Source: Acidobacteriota bacterium
GTDB taxonomy: Bacteria > Acidobacteriota > Terriglobia > Bryobacterales > Bryobacteraceae
NCBI GenBank assembly: GCA_016213775.1
Contig: JACQZR010000169.1
Coordinates: 1-64,000, forward strand
Direction of reading: 5' to 3'
Length of the DNA stretch: 64,000 nucleotides
Every line of letters starts with the position of its first letter. Position 1 is the stretch's first letter. The notes under the pieces are model-generated. The model made no database searches, was not told where the DNA came from, and saw only the letters and a list, made by a program, of their open reading frames with translations. Both the position numbers and the translations under genes were made by a program. Below are positions 52,428-62,800 of the stretch, piece by piece.

Positions 52428-52802
52428 TCAGAACGTGAGGATCGAGTAGCCCTGTGCAGTCAGATTGCGCAGGCTCGGCAGACCCGTAGTCCCGGGTATC
52501 GGATTGTCCGTGAGCAGCGCAAAGCCGCTTGCCTTCGCATCGCCCGCGGCCCCGAAGGCGTCCGCGCAGCCACAGGAAACACCGGCGACTTTGTCTTCCA
52601 CGGCCTTGTAGAGAGCGTTGAGAGGGTGATCCGCCTTCGTAAGAATGCCGGACCAGCGAGTGCCCGGCCCGTTGAAGAGGATCGTCACGTCGTCGCCCTT
52701 CTGCTTATAGTCATAGGCTGCCGACAAGGCATTGAAGACGCGGCCAAATGCTTCTTCCGTCCCCGGTTTCGGGTCGGCCAGAACCACGATTGCTGCTTTC
52801 AT
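52428..52802 (-). CDS. DsrE/DsrF-like family protein
   Basis: 124 aa. MKAAIVVLADPKPGTEEA, DVTILFNGPGTRW, and a Cys-containing segment GVSCGCADAFGA (about residues 84-95) fit the DsrE-like fold used in sulfur relay. First gene of the minus-strand oxidoreductase cluster, directly downstream of two palindromic operators. Confidence 0.75.
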   Translation of the reverse strand: MKAAIVVLADPKPGTEEAFGRVFNALSAAYDYKQKGDDVTILFNGPGTRWSGILTKADHPLNALYKAVEDKVAGVSCGCADAFGAAGDAKASGFALLTDNPIPGTTGLPSLRNLTAQGYSILTF

Positions 52803-52824
52803 TTGTGTTTCTCCTTTTTCTTGA

Positions 52825-52842
52825 GTAGACCGATCGGTCTAC
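52825..52842. promoter_or_regulatory. TetR operator 1 (perfect 18-bp palindrome)
   Basis: GTAGACCGATCGGTCTAC in the promoter region of the DsrE-like gene. It is an exact palindrome of the TAGACCGATCGGTCTA type commonly bound by TetR repressors. Confidence 0.85.
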
Positions 52843-52903
52843 ACTGCCTTGGATGGCGCGCAGGCAGCTTGGTTGCAAAAATCTTTCGCGAAAGTCCGCG
52901 GCG

Positions 52904-52919
52904 TGAACCGATCGGTCCA
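52904..52919. promoter_or_regulatory. TetR operator 2
   Basis: TGAACCGATCGGTCCA, sharing the ACCGATCGGT core with operator 1, centred 78 bp from it and just upstream of the tetR gene. It suggests autoregulation. Confidence 0.8.
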
Positions 52920-52939
52920 GTATTGGCGTCTAATGGGAC

Positions 52940-53521
52940 ATGGGGCTTCAAAAGTTCTCAGAGAACGAGGTGCTCAGCACGCTGACCGGCTTGTTTCGCG
53001 ACCACGGATACGATGGGACCAGCCTGTCACTCATCATGAAGGCGACGGGCCTCGTCAAAGCCAGCCTCTACCATCGGTTCCGCGGCGGGAAGGAAGAGAT
53101 GGCAGCGGCGGTGATGGACCGGGTGGCAGGCGAGTTTGCTACGGACCTTTTGGCGCCTCTGAACGAGCCGGGCGATCCGGCCGAACGTCTGTGGAAAACC
53201 GGGGAAAGGCTGCGGAAGTTCTACGGTTCGGGGAAGAAGGCTTGTCTGCTGGACACGTTAACTCTGAATCGGGAAAGTCCGGCGGTGCAGGCTCGGGCAA
53301 AGGCGGCGCTTGAGTTCTGGATCGATTCGTTCGCACGGTTCGCCGAGGACTCGTGCGGACTTCCTCGCGTTCTTGCGATGGAGCGCGCACAAGACGCGGT
53401 GTCGGCTCTTGAAGGTGGATTGGTGATTTCGCGCGTTTCCGGAAACAGAGCCCCCTTTCTGAGGGCTATAGAAAGCCTGCCCGAGAGGTTGATGCTGGTG
53501 AGTGGAGAGGTTTCGAAATGA
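52940..53521 (+). CDS. TetR/AcrR family regulator
   Basis: 193 aa. N-terminal helix-turn-helix: VLSTLTGLFRDHGYDGTSLSLIMKATGLVKASLYHRF is covered by residues about 10-46; LYHRF ends the recognition helix. The LERLDTLTL-like segment in the ligand domain (KKACLLDTLTL) is normal. Divergent from the DsrE/PNPOx/PDR/ureohydrolase cluster, with two matching palindromes between, so it very likely represses that cluster and itself. Confidence 0.88.
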   Translation: MGLQKFSENEVLSTLTGLFRDHGYDGTSLSLIMKATGLVKASLYHRFRGGKEEMAAAVMDRVAGEFATDLLAPLNEPGDPAERLWKTGERLRKFYGSGKKACLLDTLTLNRESPAVQARAKAALEFWIDSFARFAEDSCGLPRVLAMERAQDAVSALEGGLVISRVSGNRAPFLRAIESLPERLMLVSGEVSK

Positions 53522-53702
53522 TCATGCGAGTCTGGCGTGGTTGGACCACCGAGGCCAATGCGGACGCATTCGAGTTGTTTCTGTGCGAAGAAAACTTCCA
53601 GGCGATCGCCGGATTCCACGGCATGAGTGTGTTGCGTCTGGATGGCCCCGCGAGGTCGAGTTCATGACCATCATGAGATTCGACTCGCTGGATTGGTCGT
53701 AG
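53518..53702 (+). pseudogene. Antibiotic-biosynthesis-monooxygenase (ABM) family remnant
   Basis: ATG overlaps the TetR stop (ATGA). The frame reads MRVWRGWTTEANADAF, then IAGFHGMSVLRLDG, and then is shifted near 53650. The second frame continues as EVEFMTIMRFDSLDW and stops at 53700-53702. Intact ABM proteins of this type are about 100 aa, so the last 35 or so residues are lost. It is a broken gene or a fused scar. Confidence 0.7.
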
Positions 53703-53937
53703 CTCTGGGCGCCGATCTGGCCCCTGACGCGATCGCAGGGCTCGCAGCTTCGCATACTTTCTACACGCTCGATGGTGCTGCCGCTCTTCGCGATGCTCTC
53801 ACCACGTTCGCCGGCGGGCGCATCGCCTTAGTGTGTTCGCGCACGCGCAGGCGGAGGTCATCTCTCAGCGAATCGCCGCGGAGGTCACGGATCGTTCGTG
53901 CGAATCGGCATTCTGCGGGGACGGGTACTGCATGCGG
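53693..53937 (+). pseudogene. Sulfide:quinone-oxidoreductase-like remnant with a large internal deletion
   Basis: First piece (to about 53831) reads VALGADLAPDAIAG, FYTLDGAAALRDAL and FAGGRIALV, the N-terminal third of an SQR-like FAD oxidoreductase. It is joined in another frame (from 53833) to FAHAQAEVISQRIAAEV and AFCGDGYC, from near the C-terminus. About 150 or more residues between are missing. It is not functional. Confidence 0.65.
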
Positions 53938-54080
53938 GAAGCGGCAAAGTTGGCGTCTGCGGCTCCTGTATGGACGCACGCGGCCTTAAGCCCAAGGCAC
54001 TTGCGGTCGGAGCGCATCGGAGTTCGACGGAGGAGCTGACCTGCTGGACGCAGGAAGCGGACGAGGTACTGGTATTCTGA
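53937..54080 (+). pseudogene. DsrE-like C-terminal remnant
   Basis: In a third frame: GKVGVCGSCMDARGLKPKAL, GAHRSSTEELTCWTQEADEVLVF, ending with a stop at 54078-54080. It matches the C-terminal half of DsrE-type proteins. It is the third fused scrap after ABM and SQR. Confidence 0.6.
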
Positions 54081-54117
54081 TGCCCGTCCCACCCACCCGG
54101 CGGGATTCCTCGGAATC

Positions 54118-55989
54118 TCAAGGATTCGAGTAGAGCAAGATGTACCCGACAGTGGCACCGGTCGGAGTTTTTACCTTGAGTACGCCGGCCCAACCGCTTG
54201 GATTGGTGGCGCTCATCAGCTCGGCCATGCGGTAGCCGTTGCCGACGCCGCCGGCGAGGATGAGTTCGCCATTGGCGGTGAGTTCGAGGAGGGCGCTGTC
54301 GGCGAGGTTGGAGCCGGGGCCGTGGATTTTGAGAGGTGAGGTCGTCGTATTTGGGGCGGCGATCACGGTCGGGCCGGAGGCGATGCCGGAGGCGACGTGC
54401 GGCGCCTGGGATGCCCAGGTTCGGGCGTAGGCTTTTTGTGGGTCGTTGCCTTGCTGGACGCAGGCCCCCCACAGGTGGATGTCGCCGGTGGTCCAGTCGT
54501 CGCCGTTGGCGGCGTGCTGGCGAACGACGATCCAGAGGCCGGCCTGGCCGGCCTCCAGCGTACTTGTGATCTTGAATCGCTGCCAGGAGGTTGTCAACGT
54601 CACCTGCGTGGGTCCGGTTAGGTAGGTCGCGTAGGCGTTGTTGACGATGGCCAGCGAGATCTTGCGCGTGCCGGAGGGGACGCGCGCCCAGATGTAGAAC
54701 GTGTAGGTGCCGCCGTCCGCCAGGCCGGCGATTTGCTGCTGGATGACTGGCGTGGTGGTTACGGCGGTGACCACGTCAGCGGTCTGGTTCCCATCGGGCG
54801 CTATGATGGCGTTCGCGGTGGCGGAACACGAGCCGCCGTTTTTGTCCCAGGTCGCCGCGGCGAAGTCCTCCGAGTGCTTCGCCATGTTCTCCAGGCGGCC
54901 GCCGATCGTCTGGTGCGGACCACAGTCGATAGAGCCGGTGAAGTGCTCGCCCGCCAGGTTGGCAGGAACGTAGCCCAGGGCGTTGGTGATCTCGCCGGCG
55001 TCCGGTGGGCTCGCTCCGATGGTCACGCTGACACGGTCGTTTGCGGGGTCGTCGGCAGCCGCAAGCGACACACGGGTGCCTTGGACGAGGTTCAGCGCCC
55101 GGCGCGTTCCGACGTCGGTGCCGTCCTTCTGGACCTTGTGCGGCAGCTCGCCGCTCATGATGTCGCTGGCGGCATGGGTGTGGCCAGGCAGGTCGGCCGC
55201 CGCCAGATTCGCGCCGGCGGTCACGCGTCCCTTGGCGTCGACGGTGACTTTTGGATAGGTGCCCGGCGACACCCCGGACTGCGCCATCGACAGCAGGCCC
55301 GCTTCGACAGCCAAGCCGCCGGCGGCATCGACCTGCACGATGCCTTTGTTTCCGTACCCAGCGTCCGGATACGAGAACGCGCCAAAGGTCTGCCCTGGCG
55401 CGAAGTCGATGATGGCATCGGCGGCGAGATGGTCATTGGCGTTGAGGGCGACGCCCAGGTCTCCGGAGCTGTCGGCCTTGCGCCATTTCAAAGCTCCGGT
55501 GTTCGGCAGCCGGACCAGGCCCGTCGCAGCCTTGTTGCCGGAGCCGAGTTCCGCTCCGTCGACGAAGCTCTTGAGCCCCGTGATAGTGACGGCCCCGTCC
55601 TTGCGGACGTAGTTGCGGCTGGAAGCCGTGCCGAGTTCCTGCTCGACGGCGATGACCGCTTCCTGGAGGGCCTCGATGTAGGCCGCGACCATGTTGGCGC
55701 GCACCGTGGCTCCGGCGGTGTGCTGCGCGGCGACGGTGCCGAATGCGCCGCGCTGGCACCCGGTGAACTGCCCGGCGGTCTTGGCCGTGTAGACGATCAG
55801 CTCGTCGTCGATGGAGAGGATCCCGTATTCGTCCGCGAATCCCCCGCCAGTGGACTCGACACTGATTGTCGAATCGTTGGCTTGCACCAGCATCGTCGTG
55901 ATCGTCTCCAGCGGCTTCGTTGAGAATGCATCGGCTGGCGAGAACAGGCTCGCTGCGTCGTCGATCGCGGACGGGAACTTACTGGCCAT
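54118..55989 (-). CDS. Phage tail fibre / receptor-binding protein
   Basis: 623 aa. N-terminal part with repeated beta-strand patterns (SIDDELIVYTAKTAGQFTGCQRGAFGT) resembles tail fibre attachment; middle has GLVRLPNTG, KVTVDAKGRVTAG and DLPGHTHAASDI typical of collar/fibre repeats; the C-terminal part (from about 370) is a carbohydrate-binding-like beta-sandwich (FYIWARVPSGTRKISLAI). No chaperone-type tail seen. It overlaps the upstream tail gene by 11 nt. Confidence 0.75.
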   Translation of the reverse strand: MASKFPSAIDDAASLFSPADAFSTKPLETITTMLVQANDSTISVESTGGGFADEYGILSIDDELIVYTAKTAGQFTGCQRGAFGTVAAQHTAGATVRANMVAAYIEALQEAVIAVEQELGTASSRNYVRKDGAVTITGLKSFVDGAELGSGNKAATGLVRLPNTGALKWRKADSSGDLGVALNANDHLAADAIIDFAPGQTFGAFSYPDAGYGNKGIVQVDAAGGLAVEAGLLSMAQSGVSPGTYPKVTVDAKGRVTAGANLAAADLPGHTHAASDIMSGELPHKVQKDGTDVGTRRALNLVQGTRVSLAAADDPANDRVSVTIGASPPDAGEITNALGYVPANLAGEHFTGSIDCGPHQTIGGRLENMAKHSEDFAAATWDKNGGSCSATANAIIAPDGNQTADVVTAVTTTPVIQQQIAGLADGGTYTFYIWARVPSGTRKISLAIVNNAYATYLTGPTQVTLTTSWQRFKITSTLEAGQAGLWIVVRQHAANGDDWTTGDIHLWGACVQQGNDPQKAYARTWASQAPHVASGIASGPTVIAAPNTTTSPLKIHGPGSNLADSALLELTANGELILAGGVGNGYRMAELMSATNPSGWAGVLKVKTPTGATVGYILLYSNP

Positions 55990-58900
55990 TGAGTCTCCTC
56001 GCGTTGAGATGGAAGGTGTTCATCCGGCTGCTCGGCTCCGGCGCATAGGCGACGGCGATGGGCGCCTCGGGCGACCTGGCGGCACGCGGGCGGTGATAGG
56101 TGGCGAGAGTGGCCGTGGCCTGCGACGCGACCTCCAGCGGCACGGGCCGGGAGTTCAGACAGAATTGGTCGAAGGCCCAGAAGCACAGTGAGTACAGCCC
56201 TCGGTTGCGCCACATGCCATAGGCCTCCCGCATCGGCGGGTCGGGAGGACCATAGATGCCGGCGAGATACATGCACTCCGATGCTGGGCGACCGAGTTTC
56301 ATCGGGAACTCGAGCGTCTGGCGCATTTGGACAGCATTCTTTTGCCACACGTCATAGTCGAAGCCTTCCGAGCGGAAGTACTTCACTCCGTAGGCCGAGG
56401 TCTTCCACTCGTTGGGGAGATTCACGTGGAAGTTCAGCGCACGGAAGGCCGGATCCGGGGCGGGCTTACCCTGGTTGGCGTCGAGCGGCCAGAGGCATTC
56501 GAAGACCGCCGACGGATGGAACCGCCGCACGTGGCTGACGACCTCGGCGCAGTACTCCCAGATGCGATCGCGGAGGAAGTCCGCCGCTTCGATGTCGTCG
56601 TTGGGCGAGTCCGTGTTTGCGAGGAACCGGTGCAAGGGCCGGCTGTAGCGAGCCTGGAACTCTGCCTTCGTGTCGTCGTCGTAGAACGGCATGCCGGAGG
56701 CGTTCGGGAAATACCACCATTGCGTCTCGCCGAACTGGAGCACGATGGGCAGGCCTGCGGCCGCGATCTCGTCGGCGCACTCCTTGTACAATTGCCTGAG
56801 GTAGTTCCGCACCCGCGTGCCGAAATGCATCTGGTGTGACGGGATCGGTAGGAAAACCGGCTCGCCGTCCCAATAGCGCGCGGCCATCTCCATTGGCGGC
56901 CGGTAGCACTCCATTGAGAACGCGAAGCTTGCCTTGATGCCAGCTTGTTTGAACTCGCGGGCCAGGTCGCGAAGCCAGTTGCGCGCCCCGTGAGTCATCA
57001 CGGGCGAGATTGTGTCGATCATCTCCCAGTCGCCCTCGGCGCCGGGCTGGTCGAGCGGCGGTGTGCCCTGCGTGATGCTCAGTTGTGAGCTGGCCGAGAT
57101 CGTGAAGGTATAGCTCGGTGCGCGCGACCGGATGTGGATCGAGCCGACATCACTGGTGCACCAGACGCCCGGAAAAGTGACGTTGATCATCGCGCGCAGG
57201 TGTGCGGCGATGTCCTCCGTTTCGAGGCCTGCGCCAGGCGCGAAGTAGAGCGTGGTGCCGGAGAGGTTGACCCAGAGCGGGTCATCCGGCTCCCAAGTGC
57301 CGACGCTCACCGCGCAACTCGGGTAGGTCGCCTCGACGCGCCGGCGCTTGTTGTTCCAGAAGACGCCCATGTAGACGTCGGCGTGGCCGCAGAAGCCGAG
57401 CCGGTCCAGGTGCCAGACGTGCCAGGCGGGCGGCTTCTTGTAGCCGTGGTCGGTGTCAAAGTCGATGGCAAGTGAGACGTTGCTGTACACGGCTGGCGGG
57501 TCCGGAGGGTCCTGCGGCTCCAATGGCCAGAGGTAATCGAAGTAGAAATAGTAGCCACTGCCGGCCGGGTGCTTGTCGAAGAGCGAGCGGATCTCGACGG
57601 TGTGTGTTCCGGCCGGCAGCGCGACGGCGAGCTTCTTCATCGCCGCAAGGCCGTTGTAGTCGTTCAGGTAGAGATCGTGCACCACGGGCGCGCCGCCGTC
57701 AATCGTGACCTGAATCCTGCCTACGTCGCGGCCGAGCCAGGTGCCGAGGTAGAGATCGTGCTGCGTGGAGCGCGAGTACCGGATGGTGACTTGTCTGAGA
57801 TCCTGCGCGTCGGTGGGGGCGCAGCGCTTCGCATGTCCCAGCGACCACCATTGCGTGGGCCACGCCGCGCCGTAGCTGTAGTCCTCCCAGAACCCTTCGT
57901 AGCGGCAGCGGCCATCCGACTCCTCGATACGCGGGGCGTCGCCGCCGGCCTTGAGTGTCCTGTCGCCCGTCGCGGTTAGGTTGGAGATCCTGACCTGCCA
58001 CTCAATGTCCGAGCGGGTTCCGGTGATAGTGGAGATGCGCTGGATGCGTGTGCCGGGCGGCCAGGCCTGCGGCGTCGAGGAGTCCTCACCGCGCCGCACC
58101 AGGATCCGGCAGAACCAAGTTGCCGGGTCATCCGGATCGGGTTTCGACAGGCCGAAATTGGCGAGGCAGGTGATTCGCTCCTCGGCTGCCGGTGTGCCGA
58201 CGTGGTACTTGAGGCCAGAGAGCATCGCCTCTGCGTCGGCGACCTGCCACTCCTCCTCGGTGCCCGAAGCGGACGCAGAGACCGCTGCCTTCAAGATTCC
58301 GCCCGCCGCGAGTCCGTACTCCACATCCTCGAAGCGAGGCGCGAAAGTCAGGTGGACCTTGACAATGTCGTCGGCAGCGACAGAGACGAGAGCATTGCGG
58401 TCTCCATTCCGGTATCCGGAGAGAGACGCGAACGGGAAGGTGAAGCGGTATACCCGGTTGTTGTCGGCGCCTTCGACCCGCGAAACGAGCGCGTTGGCTC
58501 CGAACGCGCCCTCCGTGTTCTCGATGCGCACGATCTGATTGCCGCCGTCGACCGATCGGGAGCCGCCTGCGAGCGATTCGACGGAAACATGCACGGGGAT
58601 GCCGTTGGCGTCGCGCCCGTACTCGCCCATTTGTCCAATGAGCCGGAGTTGGAGATTGGCAGACGTGTCCATGGTTGCGAATGCCTGGGCGGCCAGGCTA
58701 CTGGGCTGGTCTCCGTAGTCAGGAAGCGGGTGATCCACCATCCGGTCCTTCAGCACCCGCCCGAAGTGCCGCGCCCGCGGAAGGACCCGGCACTGGATGT
58801 TGTAGAGCTTGCCGTAGTGCGGCTGCGTGAAATAGGCCGAGAAGGTGCCGGACCCCGCCGCGATGACCTTGACGACCTCGTCATTCGCGCTGCCAATATC

Positions 58901-59851
58901 GACGCCCACGTAATCGCCGGCGCGGATCTCGGCGGAAGAGGCGACTTGGGCGGTGTAGATGCCCGGCACGAAGCGCGTGAGCGTGGCGGGCGCCGAACCG
59001 CTGTTGGTCGACACCACGACGGGTCCGTTCACACCAGTTTCGAGAGTGACCGTGATCACGTTGCCGGCAGCGGAGCACTCCACGAGGTAGCTGGAAATAC
59101 CGACCATCGAGGCCAAGCGCGCGGCGATGTCCGCGGCGTCGGTCGCGCCGTCCTCCCGGATACCGGCGCCGCCATTGTTGACCAGCAGGTAGTGCCAGAA
59201 GTTGGGATCGTTTTGCCACCAGATAGCCTGCTCGCACGAAGGCACGTCCGGCGCGCCGATGTTGTCCAGCAGACGCGTTTCGAGATTGCAGAACGCGATG
59301 GCTTCCGCTGACGAGCACGACCACCGCGTGCCCATGAAGTACACGTAGACCTGATCGGTGAGGCCGGGAGTGGGGCCTCCGACCAGAAGTTCATCGAGGG
59401 TCTCGCTGTCGCGGTCGCAGACAGAAAAGCCGAACGTGCCGGGCGTGAAGCCGCCGGAGAGGATCTGCGCGTGGCTCATCAGCGGGACTTCGTAGATGTC
59501 GCCGGCGCCGGTTGTGATCGTGAGCTTGTCCCATCCGACCGAGGCATAACGGACGCAGTCGGGCCGGACATTGCCCTCCTCGCCGTTGACGCGGAGAACC
59601 TCCATGTCGAACTGGAGCATCAGCCCGGACAGGTCCGTTACTGGCAGCGGCTTCGCACGGAGGTGGTTGAAGTAGTCGTAGGCCGAGAATAGCTGGACAT
59701 TGGCGAAGTCCTCGGCGGCCTGGAAGATGCCCGAGACCTGGAAGCCGGTGGCGGTGGCGTCGTGCAGGGTTGTAGTGGCGGCGCGGCCAGAGAAGCCCTG
59801 AAGTTGGATGGTGCGGCGCGGATCGAAGATCAGGAGAGATTCAGCGGGCAT
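55979..59851 (-). CDS. Large phage tail protein with C-terminal TIM-barrel/glycosidase-like domain
   Basis: 1290 aa. The N-terminal 600 residues are beta-rich. Residues about 690-800 look like a beta-sandwich (WPLEPQDPPDPP linker). From about 960 on there is a TIM-barrel hydrolase-like domain: FAFSMECYRPP, LPIVLQFGETQWWYFP, VFECLWPLDANQG and CFWAFDQFCLNS, with Glu residues placed as in glycosidases. It could digest surface polysaccharide on entry, but the catalytic residues are not proven. Relatives are labelled non-contractile tail sheath or GTA TIM-barrel proteins. Confidence 0.65.
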   Translation of the reverse strand: MPAESLLIFDPRRTIQLQGFSGRAATTTLHDATATGFQVSGIFQAAEDFANVQLFSAYDYFNHLRAKPLPVTDLSGLMLQFDMEVLRVNGEEGNVRPDCVRYASVGWDKLTITTGAGDIYEVPLMSHAQILSGGFTPGTFGFSVCDRDSETLDELLVGGPTPGLTDQVYVYFMGTRWSCSSAEAIAFCNLETRLLDNIGAPDVPSCEQAIWWQNDPNFWHYLLVNNGGAGIREDGATDAADIAARLASMVGISSYLVECSAAGNVITVTLETGVNGPVVVSTNSGSAPATLTRFVPGIYTAQVASSAEIRAGDYVGVDIGSANDEVVKVIAAGSGTFSAYFTQPHYGKLYNIQCRVLPRARHFGRVLKDRMVDHPLPDYGDQPSSLAAQAFATMDTSANLQLRLIGQMGEYGRDANGIPVHVSVESLAGGSRSVDGGNQIVRIENTEGAFGANALVSRVEGADNNRVYRFTFPFASLSGYRNGDRNALVSVAADDIVKVHLTFAPRFEDVEYGLAAGGILKAAVSASASGTEEEWQVADAEAMLSGLKYHVGTPAAEERITCLANFGLSKPDPDDPATWFCRILVRRGEDSSTPQAWPPGTRIQRISTITGTRSDIEWQVRISNLTATGDRTLKAGGDAPRIEESDGRCRYEGFWEDYSYGAAWPTQWWSLGHAKRCAPTDAQDLRQVTIRYSRSTQHDLYLGTWLGRDVGRIQVTIDGGAPVVHDLYLNDYNGLAAMKKLAVALPAGTHTVEIRSLFDKHPAGSGYYFYFDYLWPLEPQDPPDPPAVYSNVSLAIDFDTDHGYKKPPAWHVWHLDRLGFCGHADVYMGVFWNNKRRRVEATYPSCAVSVGTWEPDDPLWVNLSGTTLYFAPGAGLETEDIAAHLRAMINVTFPGVWCTSDVGSIHIRSRAPSYTFTISASSQLSITQGTPPLDQPGAEGDWEMIDTISPVMTHGARNWLRDLAREFKQAGIKASFAFSMECYRPPMEMAARYWDGEPVFLPIPSHQMHFGTRVRNYLRQLYKECADEIAAAGLPIVLQFGETQWWYFPNASGMPFYDDDTKAEFQARYSRPLHRFLANTDSPNDDIEAADFLRDRIWEYCAEVVSHVRRFHPSAVFECLWPLDANQGKPAPDPAFRALNFHVNLPNEWKTSAYGVKYFRSEGFDYDVWQKNAVQMRQTLEFPMKLGRPASECMYLAGIYGPPDPPMREAYGMWRNRGLYSLCFWAFDQFCLNSRPVPLEVASQATATLATYHRPRAARSPEAPIAVAYAPEPSSRMNTFHLNARRLNGQ

Positions 59852-59853
59852 GG

Positions 59854-62800
59854 CTACGTCTGAATCACGAGTGTCAGATCGGAGCCCGAGTCCGGCGAGG
59901 CGACGCTGAGAATGTCAAACGCCAGGTCGTCACCCTCGTTGAGAGTCGGAGTGGGCCAGATAGTCGGCCGGATGCGCTCGCCGTCGGCGTGGTCCTTCGT
60001 GACGATGGCGTCGAACGTCTGGTTGTCTGGATCGGCGCTGATCACCTTCACGCACTCCTCGTTCGGGCCGCCGAGATTGAGGAAAACAAACTTGCCGCTC
60101 CCGATGCCCAGGCGGTTTGCACCATAGGAGGCCGTCTGGATCGTTTGCGGCGTCTGGTTGCCGGTGACCGCCTGCGCGAGGATCAGGCCATAGTCGGCGT
60201 AGGGAAGGCGGCGCGTGGCGGGTAGCCCGTAGCCTTCGTTGTTCACCAGGAAGTCGTAAGTGTTCTTGTAGGCATCCGGCAGTGCCTGCGCGATGCCCAT
60301 GTATTCAAGGGGCTCCCAAGTCGCACCGCCATCCCGGCTGATCTTTACAAGGAACGCGGACTGGCCATCGGTCGTGCCTTGCTGCAGGTAGGCGTAGATG
60401 CAGCGGATCGAGGCGGCGTCCTGGACCTTGAGCGGGATGACCACGTTGTCCTGTACCGAGAGCGGGCCCGGAACCTGGAACGTGTAGGCGCCACCGTTGC
60501 AGGTCCGCAGGCCAGGCATGTAGGGTTCGTTGTGACGGGAGAGCGGGAAGACGGTAAATGGCCCGTAGCCGAAGTGGTTGGCCACGCCCGCAAGTGCGGC
60601 GACGAGACAGGAGCTTGGGAGTTTCGCCTCGATGCGCGCTGGCAGTCCGGGTGTCCGGAAGAAACCCTTGCGGACGCTGAAGGTGAACGTCTTCTGGTCG
60701 AGCCTGTAAAATCGGATTCCGGCGAGATGCGCGCATCGCATTGTGCCGAAAGTGGCTTGGCCTTCCGGAACGCCGGGGTACGCGCGCTGGAACGCGACGC
60801 CGCCCGTGGGAACGACATCGCCCGTGTTCCCCGGTCCGATGATCTGTGCACATTCGTATGACCGCCGGCCTGGGTTGTTCGGGTCGGCGGACTCGTTGTT
60901 GAGCACGACAAAGTCGCCAACGCGGAACACCCGGCTCGTGTCGGGATTGACGGTGCAGGAGACCGTCGCAGGATCGGTGGCGGCATCCAAATCGGTGTCG
61001 ATAGATGCCCACAAATCCGTGGTCAGTTCGTCGACATAGTACAGCGCCAGGGTGATCTCGTGCGCCCCGACGATGTTCGAGTTGCCAGAAGCATCTGGAG
61101 CGACCGACATGTCGTCGATGGCGAAGGTGCCGTAGTCGCCGAGGCGCGGCGTGCCGCTGAGAACGCCGGGGACGCCGGTGTCGATCATGATCTCCTCCGG
61201 CACCTGGTCCGGCACGACATCGGCGGGCTTCGGACCGGAGACGAGGTCGTACATCGAGTCCGTGGTCGTGCGGCCCTGGATGTCGATCGAGTAGTCGCGG
61301 TTCAGCCGCCAGGAGGTGACCCGGAACTCCCCGGTCCCGTCCGGCAAGTCCGGGTGCGTCATGGAGCAGACCATGCCTGGTTCCGTGTTGAGAGCCAGGA
61401 CCGTCGTCTTGAGGGCCAATTGGCGGGCCTTCTTCCACTCGTCCGCAGTGATTCCTCCCAACTCCTCCCGCAGCCGCGCGGCCACGATTCGGCCTGCCTG
61501 TGACTTCGACGAGCTCCCGGAAAGGTTGACGCTCGACTTCAGGAACAGCGGTCCGGCCCCGCCACCGATGAGGTTCGCGTGGTCAATGTCGTAAACGGCG
61601 ACCGAGTTGGCGACGAACTCGAAATCCTCGTCCGCGAAGTTGGCGGTCAGGTGATTGAAGGATGGTTTGAGCGGCGCCAGTTGCAGGCTCCGAAACAGGA
61701 TGTTCCCTTCGGTGAATGCCTCGATCGCCGAGGAGTTCACGCGCACGCCGATCTTGAGCTTGCCGAAGGCGAACGTGTAGTAGCCCAGGCAATTCATGAG
61801 CACTTCCTGGAGCCAGTCCCGGAACGGTTTCTCTTCCTGGATCGCGCCGCGGAACTTGAACTGCGACTCGGTACCCGTGCCGACCAGCTTCGACACCTGC
61901 TCGTCGCAGATGGATGCGGCCGCGATGGCGGCACTCACGTCGAAGAACGTCTCGGCCAGATCGAGCTGCTGCGTGGTGGCGGACTCGCCCAACCGGATGC
62001 CCCTTGCGCGGAGGAGCATGTTGATGGCGATCCACACGGGGTTGGTGAGCGGCGGACCCCAGACCCGAACGCCGGGCGAGGTCCAAACCCAACCCTTCAT
62101 GCCCAACGAGACAACGGCCTCCATCTGGTGCTCGCCGGGCCGGGAGAGTTGGAGGCCCTTGGCGTCGGAGCGCCGGATCACCAGAAACGCAGTGCCCGCG
62201 GCGAAGTTGTCCTTGTAGGTGGAGTTGCCTGCGAAGACCTTCCGCCAATCGCCACCGGTCTGATTGCCGGACTGGTCGAGAGAGAACCAGTCTTGCGCGC
62301 CGGCCGGATCGGAGCCGGGCACCTGGCGCAAACCGAAACTGCCGGGGTAGCCGTGATGGTACTGACCGTCGAGCTTGTGGCCGGTGCCGAAGGCCACCAG
62401 CGGACCTTCTCCAACGATGCCCAGCGCCTCGTAGAAATCGCTTTCGTCACGCCCGGCGGCGATCTTGCAGTTCACCGGCATGGCGGAGTCGGTGTAGATC
62501 TCCGGCAGGACCTGATCGTAGATGGAGTCGGCCACGAGCGAAACGCTGGTGAGCGGCGAGCGGCCGAAGCCCCAGGTTCCGGTGGAGTTGTCCTTGATGC
62601 GGACGCTCTGTGGCTCGGCCAGGATGCCCCCGTAATGGCGCTTCATGCCGTGCGCCAGGCAGCCGTTCTCGGTCTCATAACCCTTGTCGCACTTTGCTGG
62701 ATCAGACGAAGGGAAGTGGACGAGGTCCATCGCGCCTTGGGCGGCGAAAGGGCAGGCCTGGGAGTTGAAGGGCTTCCAGCAGGTGCGGGAGATCTTACGC

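Noticed and set aside
53665-53667. TGA in the ABM remnant as Sec
   Set aside because: The homologous frame bypasses it by a shift; no Cys position.
54733-55923. 396-aa ORF on the plus strand
   Set aside because: Antisense shadow of the tail fibre gene, low-complexity Arg/Asp/Val-rich translation.
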